Positions 41,840-50,290 of a DNA stretch of 64,000 nucleotides are shown here, piece after piece. Numbering within the stretch: position 1 is the stretch's first letter; every line of letters starts with the position of its first letter. The notes under the pieces are model-generated. The model saw nothing but the letters and a program-made list of their open reading frames with translations. It had not been told where the DNA came from and ran no database searches. The DNA is taken from the NCBI RefSeq assembly GCF_009604405.1, contig NZ_WEGK01000003.1, positions 186,001 to 250,000 of the forward strand. Reading direction: 5' to 3'. The position numbers and the translations under genes were made by a program. This stretch comes from Nocardia macrotermitis (GTDB lineage: Bacteria > Actinomycetota > Actinomycetes > Mycobacteriales > Mycobacteriaceae).

Positions 41840-42150
41840 AGCGGTTACAGGCCGGTCGTGGTGTTAGGCGGAAAGCCCGGCCCAGCAGCATCGGACTGAT
41901 TCGCCGCCCTGCCGGTGCACCCGTTCGTCGGGCAGGCCTCGAGGCAGGCCGGTGGTGCCGAGGAAGTTTCTGGGGAGATGCCGGTCGTCCGAGACAAGTC
42001 CGGTGCGATCGTACGAGTACCTGGTACGCCCGATGCGGCGGAGAAGCTCTTGCTGGTCGGGCCGTCGTCGTGCGGGCCGGGGTGGGGTTCGGGGCGCGGA
42101 TGGGGTGTGGCAACGTGGGCGGCAGTTGATGTGTGGAAGGAGCGGTGTCG
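41840..42150. other. Intergenic region before cobO
   Basis: About 310 bp. Contains stretches such as GGTGCCGAGGAAG that superficially recall cobalamin riboswitches, but no complete consensus core or B12 box is found. No gene seen. Confidence 0.4.
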
Positions 42151-42765
42151 ATGCCCAAGGGTGTTCCCGAGACGGTGCCCGAGGACGGGTTGACCACTCG
42201 GCAGCGGCGGAACCAGCCGGTGTTGGCAGTGCACACCGGGGCCGGGAAGGGGAAGTCGACCGCGGCGTTCGGGATGGCGTTGCGGGCCTGGAATCAGGGG
42301 TTCGACATCGCGGTGTTCCAGTTCGTGAAGAGTGCGAAGTGGAAGGTGGGGGAGGAGGCCGCGTTCCGGACGCTCGGACGGCTGCACGAGGAGACGGGGA
42401 CCGGCGGTCCGGTCGAGTGGCACAAGATGGGTGAGGGCTGGTCCTGGACGCGTAAGCAGGGCAGCGAGGAGGATCACGCGGCCGCCGCGCTGGCCGGTTG
42501 GCAGGAGATCGCGCGTCGCCTGGCCGCCGAACAGCATCGGTTCTACGTGCTCGACGAGTTCACCTACCCGCTCAAATGGGGGTGGGTCGACGTGGACGAG
42601 GTCGTCGAGACGCTGCGCACCCGCCCCGGCAATCAGCACGTGGTGATCACCGGACGCGATGCCCCGCAGGCCCTGATCGAGGCCGCCGACCTGGTCACCG
42701 AGATGACCAAGACCAAACACCCCATGGATGCGGGCCGCAAGGGCCAGCGCGGTATCGAATGGTGA
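42151..42765 (+). CDS. cobO: Corrinoid adenosyltransferase (CobO type)
   Basis: 204-aa ATP:co(I)rrinoid adenosyltransferase that attaches the upper adenosyl ligand. Seen: P-loop HTGAGKGKST (28-37), AFGMALRAWNQGFDIAVFQF, EWHKMGEGWSWTRKQGSEED, VLDEFTYPLKWGWVDVDEVV and VVITGRDAPQALIEAADLVT. Complete CobA/CobO-type fold. ATG 42151 lies 9 nt from AAGGAG; GTG 42133 is in frame but would bury this ribosome site. Overlaps cobB by 7 bp, so one operon. Confidence 0.97.
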   Translation: MPKGVPETVPEDGLTTRQRRNQPVLAVHTGAGKGKSTAAFGMALRAWNQGFDIAVFQFVKSAKWKVGEEAAFRTLGRLHEETGTGGPVEWHKMGEGWSWTRKQGSEEDHAAAALAGWQEIARRLAAEQHRFYVLDEFTYPLKWGWVDVDEVVETLRTRPGNQHVVITGRDAPQALIEAADLVTEMTKTKHPMDAGRKGQRGIEW

Positions 42766-44354
42766 GCACGCCCGCGGTGGTCATCGCCGCACCGGCCTCC
42801 GGCAGCGGGAAGACCACTCTCGCAACGGGTTTGATCGGTGCGCTGCGTCGCGCGGGGCATACCGTCGCACCCTTCAAGGTCGGCCCGGACTACATCGATC
42901 CGGGATATCACGGACTCGCCGCCGGACGTCCCGGCCGGAACCTGGACCCGGTCCTGGTCGGTGCGGAACGGGTGCGGCCGCTGTATCGGCACGGCACGCG
43001 CGGCTGCGATATCGCGGTCGTCGAGGGCGTGATGGGGCTGTTCGACGGCCGCATCGACGAAAACCAGGCACAGTCCGTCGCGGAAGGATCCACCGCCCAG
43101 ATCGCCGCGCTGCTGGGCGCACCGGTGGTGCTGGTCGTGGACGCGCGCGGACACAGCCAGAGCCTCGCCGCGCTGCTGCACGGATTCGCCACCTACGACA
43201 GCGAAATCCGGCTCGGCGGAGTGATTCTCAACCGCGTCGGCAGTGAGCGTCACGAACAGGTGTTGCGCGCCGCCTGCGAGCGGGTCGGTCTGCCGGTGCT
43301 CGGGGCGTTGCCGCGGATGGCCGAATTAGCTGTTCCCTCACGGCATCTCGGGCTCATTCCGGCCATCGAGCACGGCGGCGCGGCGCGGTCGGCTGTCGAT
43401 GCGATGACCGAACTCGTTGCGGCGCATGTGGATCTGGGTGCGATCGCTCGGCTGGCCGCGTCGCGGGTGTCGGGGCCGAGCTGGGATCCGACTGCGGAAT
43501 TGCATGCGTTGAGAGATGATGTGCCGGGCGCGACGGATTCGGCTGGCGGAATGTCGGAATCGGTAGTGTGGCTGAGGGATTCGGGTTCCGCGACGTATTC
43601 GGACACCGATACGCCGGATGCTCCCGGACGGCGAGATGGCCTGCCGACAGCAACCCGATCGGAGGTCGGTACGCGGGACGAAGTCGACGACGTGCGGCTC
43701 GCTCCCGGTCGGCTCGTTTCGGACGACGGTCCGGTGATCGCGATCGCGGGCGGGGCGGCGTTCACCTTCGGTTACGCGGAACATCGTGAGCTGCTCGCGG
43801 CGGCGGGTGCGCGGGTGGCGGTCTTCGATCCGCTGCGCGACGACTTGCCTACCGGGACAGCGGGTGTCGTTCTTCCGGGGGGATTTCCGGAGGAACACGC
43901 GGCGGAGTTGTCGGCGAACGAGCCGCTGCTCGACGGGTTGCGTGCCGCGGCCGACGCGGGCATTCCGGTACACGCCGAATGTGCCGGACTGCTCTATCTG
44001 ACGCGCAGCCTGGACGGGCATCGGATGGCCGGGGTCGTGGACGCGGTGGCCGAATTCGGGCCTCGGCTGACGCTGGGGTATCGGGATGCGGTGGCGCTGA
44101 CCGACTCCTTCCTCTGGACGGCCGGACAACGGGTGCGCGGTCACGAATTCCACCGCACGCGACTGGTTTCCGCAGCAGCTGCCGATTCCGCGTGGGCCTG
44201 GCGTGCACCCGACGGTGAAACGGTGCGCGAAGGTGCGGTTATTCGTCGGGTGCACGCGTCCTATCTGCACACCCACCCCGCCGGAAATCCCGCGACGATT
44301 ACCGGATTCGTCGCTGCCGCAGCTGATTACACCGCCACACGTGTCGATGTGTGA
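42759..44354 (+). CDS. cobB: Hydrogenobyrinic/cobyrinic acid a,c-diamide synthase
   Basis: 531-aa CobB (CbiA), glutamine-dependent amidation of the a and c side chains of the corrin ring. Seen: P-loop APASGSGKTT (11-20), FKVGPDYIDPGYHGLAAGRP, EGVMGLFDGRID, RHLGLIPAIEHG; then an unusually long acidic linker (about 248-320) and the amidotransferase half with AIAGGAAFTFGYAEHRELLA, nucleophile Cys408 in HAECAGLLYL, and ASYLHTHPAGNP near the end. ATG 42759, inside the end of cobO. The linker is not conserved in typical CobB proteins, as far as I can judge. Confidence 0.96.
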   Translation: MVSTPAVVIAAPASGSGKTTLATGLIGALRRAGHTVAPFKVGPDYIDPGYHGLAAGRPGRNLDPVLVGAERVRPLYRHGTRGCDIAVVEGVMGLFDGRIDENQAQSVAEGSTAQIAALLGAPVVLVVDARGHSQSLAALLHGFATYDSEIRLGGVILNRVGSERHEQVLRAACERVGLPVLGALPRMAELAVPSRHLGLIPAIEHGGAARSAVDAMTELVAAHVDLGAIARLAASRVSGPSWDPTAELHALRDDVPGATDSAGGMSESVVWLRDSGSATYSDTDTPDAPGRRDGLPTATRSEVGTRDEVDDVRLAPGRLVSDDGPVIAIAGGAAFTFGYAEHRELLAAAGARVAVFDPLRDDLPTGTAGVVLPGGFPEEHAAELSANEPLLDGLRAAADAGIPVHAECAGLLYLTRSLDGHRMAGVVDAVAEFGPRLTLGYRDAVALTDSFLWTAGQRVRGHEFHRTRLVSAAAADSAWAWRAPDGETVREGAVIRRVHASYLHTHPAGNPATITGFVAAAADYTATRVDV

Positions 44355-44736
44355 ATCTCATCCGGACGGCTACGGAGTCGTCGGCGTGGGATGTCGACCG
44401 GCGACTACTGCGGCAGAAATTCTGTCGGCGGTGCGGGAAGTGTTGGGGGACAATAAGATACGTTGCATTGCGACGATCGACCGTCGAGCCAGCGAACCGG
44501 GAATGTGCACCGCCGCAGCCGAATTGGATGTTCCCGTCGTAACCTTTACCGCAGCAGAGCTGGCCGAGGTGCGTGTCCCGAACCCTGTGGACCGAACCCT
44601 GGCCGCCCTCGCCACTCCCAGCGTTGCCGAGGCCGCCGCACTACTTGCCTGTGAGAAGTGTTGTGGTACATCATATCTCGTAATATCCAAAACCGTTCGA
44701 GGTCCGGTGACGGTTGCGATGGCCGAATCCCGTTAG
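44347..44736 (+). CDS. CobE/CbiG C-terminal-like cobalamin biosynthesis protein
   Basis: 129-aa protein matching the CobE/GbiG C-terminal family. Seen: VVGVGCRPATTAAEILSAVR, a segment KIRCIATIDRRASEPGMCTA, PVVTFTAAELAEVRVPNP and a Cys pair CEKCCGTSYL near the end. The ATG at 44347 overlaps the cobB stop, hence operon cobO-cobB-cobE-like. CbiG opens the delta-lactone in the anaerobic route; the free C-terminal unit CobE is needed in the aerobic route but its exact role is unclear. Confidence 0.82.
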   Translation: MCESHPDGYGVVGVGCRPATTAAEILSAVREVLGDNKIRCIATIDRRASEPGMCTAAAELDVPVVTFTAAELAEVRVPNPVDRTLAALATPSVAEAAALLACEKCCGTSYLVISKTVRGPVTVAMAESR

Positions 44737-44746
44737 TGGCCGGAAC

Positions 44747-45790
44747 TCACCCCCGCCAGCTCTCGAGCACCCGATCCAGCGTCGGACGGATCGTCGCACG
44801 AGCCTGCTTACGCGGCACGCCCTCCATCAACAACCGGTCGTAATCGGTATCCAGATGCCGAATCGAGGCGATTACGGCCAACGTAACAGCCTCGGCGGCA
44901 AGAACTTTCGCGGCAGCACTGCGCCCGACCCGCCCACTCCCGCGCACCGCCGCGTGATCGGCGATCTCGGTGGCACGCTCGGGCGGACAGTGCGGAAACA
45001 ACCGCTGGATCTCCACCGCCATCTTCGCCTGGAACTCGACATCCTGTGCCGCGCGCCGCACGGTATCGCGCTCGCGGCGGCGGGCCCGCGCGTCCTCGTC
45101 GGCCAGGCACTGTTCCTCCGCGCGGGCCAGCGCCCGCTCCTCGACCAGAATGCCCACGCGCTCATGACGTTTGCGCCGGGCATTGAACCGCACCACGATC
45201 GCCGACAGGGTGCTCTCCTTCTTGGCGCGGCGGCTCAGCGCGGCGTCCCCGGCGGGCAGGAACTCCAGGTGATCCAGGTCCGCGCAGGTCAGGCAGAGCG
45301 ACCCGGCATCGGACATGATCCGGTACGGCCCGGTGTCCGCGCACTCCGCGCAGGTCCAGTCCCCGGTCGCGGCCACGACCTGCAGATCGGGAGCCTTGTT
45401 CTGCCGCTGCACCATCTGCTCGCGGCGGGCCGGGCTCAGGTCGGGGGAGAGCCAGTGCGTGCGGAAAATCGTCTCGTCACCGTTGCCGACGAACAGCAGC
45501 GGCGTGCGGTCGCGGCTGCCGGACAGGTACGCGGTGTCGCTCGGGGTGAGTCCGCCCGCGCGGGCCCACTCGCCCAGCAGATCCGCGGCATCGCGCAGCC
45601 GCGCCCCGTCCACCGCGGCCAGCCGCACCAGTGTGGCCGATCGTCCCTGCCGCCACTGCTCGACATGCGCCGAGGTCAACCAGCCCAAACCCACCAGCAC
45701 ATCGACCACGGAGACGTACTTGTGCTGGGCCAGTGCGGCTTCCGCGGCCGCGACCACCCGACGCTGGAGCTTGGACATGAAATGAACCAT
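44747..45790 (-). CDS. DUF2293 domain protein with zinc-ribbon-like Cys
   Basis: 347-aa protein. Seen: a helical N-terminal half, two CxxC pairs (C147/C150, C166/C169) forming a probable zinc ribbon, a Arg/Ala-rich coiled region with RARAREQ-like charge pattern, and the C-terminal DUF2293 domain: QRLFPHCPPERATEIADHA, GSGRVGRSAAAKVLAAEAVT, ASIRHLDTDYDRLLMEG and QARATIRPTLDRVLESW. Function unknown; the ribbon and basic domain suggest nucleic-acid binding. Convergent with the cobE-like gene. ATG 45790, or 45778. Confidence 0.82.
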   Translation of the reverse strand: MVHFMSKLQRRVVAAAEAALAQHKYVSVVDVLVGLGWLTSAHVEQWRQGRSATLVRLAAVDGARLRDAADLLGEWARAGGLTPSDTAYLSGSRDRTPLLFVGNGDETIFRTHWLSPDLSPARREQMVQRQNKAPDLQVVAATGDWTCAECADTGPYRIMSDAGSLCLTCADLDHLEFLPAGDAALSRRAKKESTLSAIVVRFNARRKRHERVGILVEERALARAEEQCLADEDARARRRERDTVRRAAQDVEFQAKMAVEIQRLFPHCPPERATEIADHAAVRGSGRVGRSAAAKVLAAEAVTLAVIASIRHLDTDYDRLLMEGVPRKQARATIRPTLDRVLESWRG

Positions 45791-45830
45791 AGAACACGGC
45801 TACGACACCTCCCGCGCCCGATTCGGCGTC

Positions 45831-46976
45831 TCAGGGTGCCACGGACGTCCAATCGGCGAATCCGGTCGGATCGTGCCGCCCCAGACTCGCGTGCTCGAAC
45901 AACCCCCACCCCTCGGCATCCCCGCAGCGGGCCCGCGCGACATGATCGATCACGCCCCACGGAATACGCCCTGCCACAGCGGGATCGGTCAGATCGTAGG
46001 TGACCGAGGAGGACCAGTCCGGCCCCTTCCACATCCCGTGCTGCCACTCCGGATCGCCGCCGTAACCGCAGCCGATGTGCAAGGCCATGAAAGTCTGCGG
46101 CTCGACGTGCACCTCCACCGGCTTACCGTCCGACGCCGTCATCTCCAACCGCGCGCCGACGGGAATCCTTGTGCCGGAACGATACTCGATGTGCACGCGC
46201 GGCCAGCCCAGCTGCTCGACCCGCCCGTCGGCCCAGATCCGGGTGGCGTCGTTGAGGGTGCGATATCCGTCCGGGTTCTCCTGCACGATGACCACGATCG
46301 CGAAGTCGTCGAACCGCAGCGGCACGTACAGCCACCAGAAACCGCCTGGTCCGGAGGCCGCGGCGCGTCCGGCGGGTTCGGTCTCCCCGACCGGGCGGAT
46401 ACCCCACGACCGGTCCCGGCTGCCGCTCCATACCTCCGGATCCACGGCGATATCGGTCCCGTCCAGATGTAGTGTGCCTTCCCACGAACCGAGCTGCGCG
46501 AACCGGGACGCATCGATGATCGGGCGATTACCGGCCAGGATGAGATGCGGCTGTTCCAGCACCGCCCGGAAGGTCCCGGTCCAGGTCAGGTCGAAGCCGA
46601 GATCCTCGTGTTCGCAGATCACGCGGATCCGGTTCAGTGGCTCGAGGACCTCCACGCGGTAGCCGCCGACCCGCTGCTCCAGGCCGCGATCGGTGAGTTC
46701 GGTCGAAAAGCGCACGGCCCGTTGGGTTTCGCCCCTCCGCACGGCAGCATACGCATCGATGACGCCCAGATTCGGATAGACGCCCAGACCGGTCACCAGG
46801 AAGGTGCCGCCGTCCCGGTCGTGACCGTTGAAGTAGCTGCGGTCGTAGAAGTTTCGATCGCTGGTGCCGACCCGAGCCAGCGACAGCGGGGTCTGGTGGA
46901 TCGGGTATTCGTCCAGCGGTGCGGGCACCGGGCCCAGGCCACGGCCGTCGGATTCGGTCATCGGTGTCAGTCCCAT
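45831..46976 (-). CDS. Lipocalin-like protein of unknown function (pair with phosphotransferase)
   Basis: 381-aa beta-rich protein I do not recognise with certainty. Seen: SLARVGTSDRNFYDRSYFNG, TFLVTGLGVYPNLGVIDAYA, FDLTWTGTFRAVLEQPHLIL, VDPEVWSGSRDRSWGIRPVG, GGFWWLYVPLRFDDFAIVVI and HIEYRSGTRIPVGARLEMTA: repeated Trp/Gly-rich strands and an SRDRSWGIR motif reminiscent of AttH/CrtC lipocalin-type proteins. No signal peptide. Overlaps the phosphotransferase gene by 10 bp, so the two probably act on the same lipid or steroid-like metabolite. Confidence 0.6.
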   Translation of the reverse strand: MGLTPMTESDGRGLGPVPAPLDEYPIHQTPLSLARVGTSDRNFYDRSYFNGHDRDGGTFLVTGLGVYPNLGVIDAYAAVRRGETQRAVRFSTELTDRGLEQRVGGYRVEVLEPLNRIRVICEHEDLGFDLTWTGTFRAVLEQPHLILAGNRPIIDASRFAQLGSWEGTLHLDGTDIAVDPEVWSGSRDRSWGIRPVGETEPAGRAAASGPGGFWWLYVPLRFDDFAIVVIVQENPDGYRTLNDATRIWADGRVEQLGWPRVHIEYRSGTRIPVGARLEMTASDGKPVEVHVEPQTFMALHIGCGYGGDPEWQHGMWKGPDWSSSVTYDLTDPAVAGRIPWGVIDHVARARCGDAEGWGLFEHASLGRHDPTGFADWTSVAP

Positions 46977-48097
46977 TCGTAGGTGCCGTCGAGCAGGGCC
47001 TCGAGGCTCTTGCGGTGCATGACGTAGTCGTCGCGGTCGGGAGTGTCGGTGTCTTCGCCGAAATGGATCATCCGGCGTTTGATCCGGGCCATCACCACCC
47101 CGTGCCGCAGCGCGGAGTAGACCAGGTAGAAGTCCAGGTCACGCAGTTGATGTCCGGCCGCTTGCTGGTAGCGGTCGACCACATCCGCGCGGCGCAGGAA
47201 GTCCGGCAGTCCCGGTTGGCCGAACTGCGTGGCCAGATCCTGGAAGAACCGGTGGATGAAGATCACCCACGCCACGTCGAGTTCGCGCGGGCCCAGCGCG
47301 GCCATCTCCCAGTCCAGCACCGCGACCGGATCGAATTCGCGGTAGATGATGTTGCCCGGCCGGGAATCGCCCCAGCTGAGCACGTCGGGCCCGGGATCCT
47401 GCGGCCAGTGCTGTTCGAGCCAGTCGAATGCGCGCTCCAGCAAGGGAATCGGGTATCCGTCGTCCGCCAGCGCCCAGCGGTACCAGGCTCGGGTGGCATC
47501 GACGTGCGCCCGCAGCGAGTCACCGGATACGGCCAGCGCCGGGAACTTCGCCGTCGGATCGGGGATGGCGTGGATCGCGGCCATGACGTCGATGGTGTTG
47601 CGGGTCAACAGCATTCGCTGTTCGGCGGTGGAGTCGAACAGCCAGCCGATGAATACGTACGGCGGATTGTCCTCGGGGATACGGCCGTCCACCCGGCGCA
47701 TCACGAAAAATGGTGCGCCGAGCACGGATTCGTCGTCCTCGAACCAGCACAGCGGCGGGACGGGCACCGAACTGTGCTCGGCCACACCGGCCATCACCGC
47801 GTATTGCCTTGCCAGATCATAGGTTTCGAAGACGGGGAAGGAATCGTCCTCGGGCGCCATCCGGGCGACGTAGGAGTCGCTGATCGTCCGGCCGTCCACC
47901 TGCCAGGACGCGTCGAACAGCACCGACGAACTGGACATCCCACCGGCCTGCGGGCGGCGCAGGTCGGTGAGCACCGGCGTGCCGTCGCAGCCGACCCGAT
48001 CGCCGAGCCATCGGGTCAGGCGTTCGGCGAGGTCGTCGAGATCCCGGGCACTGGTGGTGAGCTGTCGCCGCTGTTCGGGATCTGGATCTTCCGACAT
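46967..48097 (-). CDS. Phosphotransferase family protein (APH-like kinase)
   Basis: 376-aa aminoglycoside-phosphotransferase-fold kinase. Seen: N-lobe with GGMSSSSVLFDASWQVDGRT and YVARMAPEDD, PFFVMRRVDGRIPEDNPPY, Brenner-type LSWGDSRPGNIIYREFDPVA (usual H-x-D replaced by W-G-D as often in this group) and DWEMAALGPRELDVAWVIFI. Members of this subgroup phosphorylate small metabolites and occur beside acyl-CoA dehydrogenases in mycolata. Operon with the lipocalin-like gene. ATG 48097; substrate unknown. Confidence 0.9.
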   Translation of the reverse strand: MSEDPDPEQRRQLTTSARDLDDLAERLTRWLGDRVGCDGTPVLTDLRRPQAGGMSSSSVLFDASWQVDGRTISDSYVARMAPEDDSFPVFETYDLARQYAVMAGVAEHSSVPVPPLCWFEDDESVLGAPFFVMRRVDGRIPEDNPPYVFIGWLFDSTAEQRMLLTRNTIDVMAAIHAIPDPTAKFPALAVSGDSLRAHVDATRAWYRWALADDGYPIPLLERAFDWLEQHWPQDPGPDVLSWGDSRPGNIIYREFDPVAVLDWEMAALGPRELDVAWVIFIHRFFQDLATQFGQPGLPDFLRRADVVDRYQQAAGHQLRDLDFYLVYSALRHGVVMARIKRRMIHFGEDTDTPDRDDYVMHRKSLEALLDGTYEWD

Positions 48098-48386
48098 GAT
48101 CGGGTCCTCCTGGCTACTGGAAATGCCTGCGTGCCGTGCTGCGGATCCGGTTCGGTCACGTGCGGCGGCACGATGGAGGGAATGTAACGCGTTCCAGTCG
48201 TCGTCCGTGGTGAAATTCGGCAGAGCTGCTCGCCGGTTCCGGTGATCGGGATGGGCGGTTGCGCACGTGCGGAATCCGGCGAGCGTATTTGTCGGTGGCG
48301 CGGTGTATGAAGGAACGCAGGGAGATCACGGGGCGGATTCGGTAGCCATCTGTTCCGGATCGTGGGCACGAGTGGGAGGGGTAGCG

Positions 48387-49736
48387 ATGAGCACGGTCGT
48401 CACGGAGCAGGATCCGCCGGAGGTGCGGCCGCAGGAGCCGGGCGCGAATGCGTGGAATCCGTTCACCCGCATAGCTTTCCGGTTCTTCTTCGTCTATCTG
48501 GGATTGTTCTGCCTGTCGGTTTCGCAGCTCACGCTCGTATTCACCGGCTGGTTCATGATCTCCGTACCGCGCGGTGTGCAGGGGTGGCTCGAACGGCTGC
48601 TCGAGCCGGTGCTGAGCTGGGTCGGGCGCACCGTCTTCGGCGTGCACGATGTGCGGCTGTCTCTGAGCGGCAGCGGTGATCAGCGGATCGACTGGGTGCT
48701 GGCGTGCTGCGTTCTGGTCGTCGCGCTGGTCGCGACGCTGGTGTGGTCGCTGCTGGATCGGCGTCGTCGCGACTATCGCCGGCTCGCGGGCTGGTCGCTG
48801 GTGGTGCTGCGGCTGGTACTGGGTGCGCAGTTGCTGTTCTACGGATCGGTCAAACTGATTCCGACGCAGATGCCCACGCCGTCACTGTCCACGTTGCTCG
48901 AGCCCTACGGGAACTTCAGGCCGATGGGAGTGCTGTGGAGTCAGGTGGGGTCGTCCCACCCGTACGAGATGCTGCTCGGACTGGCCGAGATACTGGCCGG
49001 GCTGCTGCTGTTCGTCCCGCGTACCGCGCTCCTGGGCGCGATGCTGGCCCTGATTGATATGGCCCTGGTCTTCCTGCTGAACATGACCTTCGACGTGCCG
49101 GTGAAGATCCTGTCCGGTCATCTGCTGCTGATGAGTCTGGTGCTGCTCGCCCCGGAGGCCCGGCGGCTGGTCACCGTCTTGCTGCTCGACCGCACCGCCG
49201 GTCCCTCGACCAGCCCGTATCCGTTCCACACGCCCCGGGCCCGGCGGATCACGGCACTGGTTCAGGTGCTGTTGGCGATCTGGGTGTTGCTCGGCTTCGG
49301 CCATATGCAGTGGCGGGTCTGGCACGAGTCCGGCGGTGGCCGACCCAAGCCCGCGCTGTACGGGATCTGGACCGTCACCCGGTTCGTTCGGGACGGCCAG
49401 GATGTGCCGCCGCTGGTCACCGATCGGGAGCGCTGGTACCGGGTGGTGTTCGACTACGTCGGCGCGCTCGAATTCCAGCACATGGACGGCACTTTGGACG
49501 GCGTGCTCGCAACAACCGATCCGGCGACGCACCGAATCACGTTGCAACCGAAGTCGAAGACCTCCAGCCTCACCGGCGTGCTCACGTATCGACAACCCGC
49601 ACCCGGCCGGGCGGTACTGGTCGGTGAGTTGAACGGCCATCAGGTGAGCATCGACCTGCAACACTTCGACGCGGATCGATTACCGTTGCGCAGCACTGGA
49701 TTTCACTGGGTTCAGAACCTACCGGAGCCCGGATGA
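48387..49736 (+). CDS. DoxX-like membrane protein
   Basis: 449-aa membrane protein. Seen: TM segments FRFFFVYLGLFCLSVSQLTL, ACCVLVVALVATLVWSLL, LVLRLVLGAQLLFYGSVKLI (with the following PTQMPTPSL, a DoxX-type start), MLLGLAEILAGLLLFVPRTA, LIDMALVFLLNMTFDVPVKI, LVQVLLAIWVLLGFG and a soluble C-terminal domain from about 320 with TRFVRDGQDVPPLVTDRERW. ATG 48387 has GGGAGGGG upstream. DoxX-like proteins carry or reduce quinone/thiosulphate-type substrates, or belong to membrane stress complexes; role here unknown. Confidence 0.82.
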   Translation: MSTVVTEQDPPEVRPQEPGANAWNPFTRIAFRFFFVYLGLFCLSVSQLTLVFTGWFMISVPRGVQGWLERLLEPVLSWVGRTVFGVHDVRLSLSGSGDQRIDWVLACCVLVVALVATLVWSLLDRRRRDYRRLAGWSLVVLRLVLGAQLLFYGSVKLIPTQMPTPSLSTLLEPYGNFRPMGVLWSQVGSSHPYEMLLGLAEILAGLLLFVPRTALLGAMLALIDMALVFLLNMTFDVPVKILSGHLLLMSLVLLAPEARRLVTVLLLDRTAGPSTSPYPFHTPRARRITALVQVLLAIWVLLGFGHMQWRVWHESGGGRPKPALYGIWTVTRFVRDGQDVPPLVTDRERWYRVVFDYVGALEFQHMDGTLDGVLATTDPATHRITLQPKSKTSSLTGVLTYRQPAPGRAVLVGELNGHQVSIDLQHFDADRLPLRSTGFHWVQNLPEPG

Positions 49737-49816
49737 GTCGACAGGTCCGGAACCGCCTGCGCGCTCGGTGGTCTGCTGCGGGAATTCCGTTGCCGTGCGG
49801 CAGGTTCGCACTCGGT

Positions 49817-50224
49817 ATGACAGCCGAGTTCTCCGAAAATCTGAAGAAGCTCCTGGACGACACCGCGGTCTTCGCCACCCTGGCGACCGTCGGGCGTGAC
49901 GGGCAGCCGCATCTGACCGTGATCTGGCTCGAACGCGACGGCGAGGAGTTGGTGTACTCCACCACCGTCGATCGGCAGCAGTACAAGAACATCGTGCGGG
50001 ACCCGCGAGTGACGGTGATGATCGTGCCGCCGGGCGATCCGTACGTATACGCCGAGGTCCGCGGCACGGTCGCGGTGACCCCCGACACCGCGCGGGAGCT
50101 GCCGGATCGGTTGTCGCACAAGTACACCGGCAAGCCCTACGCGGAGTTCAACCCGTCCTCGGTGAACGACGGTGAGCGGGTGATCGTGCGGGTCACCCCG
50201 ACGGCGGTGCGCGGGCGTCTCTGA
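49817..50224 (+). CDS. PPOX class F420-dependent oxidoreductase (Rv1155-like)
   Basis: 135-aa split-barrel flavin/deazaflavin reductase. Seen: ATLATVGRDGQPHLTVIWLE, LVYSTTVDRQQYKNIVRDPR, VTVMIVPPGDPYVYAEVRGT and DRLSHKYTGKPYAEFNPS, complete for Rv1155-type enzymes that use F420H2. Start ATG 49817 aligns with the fold; the frame begins earlier at 49733. Located between the DoxX-like gene and cysG; substrate unknown. Confidence 0.9.
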   Translation: MTAEFSENLKKLLDDTAVFATLATVGRDGQPHLTVIWLERDGEELVYSTTVDRQQYKNIVRDPRVTVMIVPPGDPYVYAEVRGTVAVTPDTARELPDRLSHKYTGKPYAEFNPSSVNDGERVIVRVTPTAVRGRL

Positions 50225-50290
50225 CACACCCGCCGCGCGGGTCGTGGGTGGTTGCCGGGGTCGCGGGCGCGGGCCGTAGGCTCGAAACTT

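Noticed and set aside
41880..42100. Cobalamin riboswitch upstream of cobO
   Set aside because: Only a GGTGCCGAGGAAG-like stretch is present; the GCCACTG core and a B12 box are missing. Covariance-model search would settle it.
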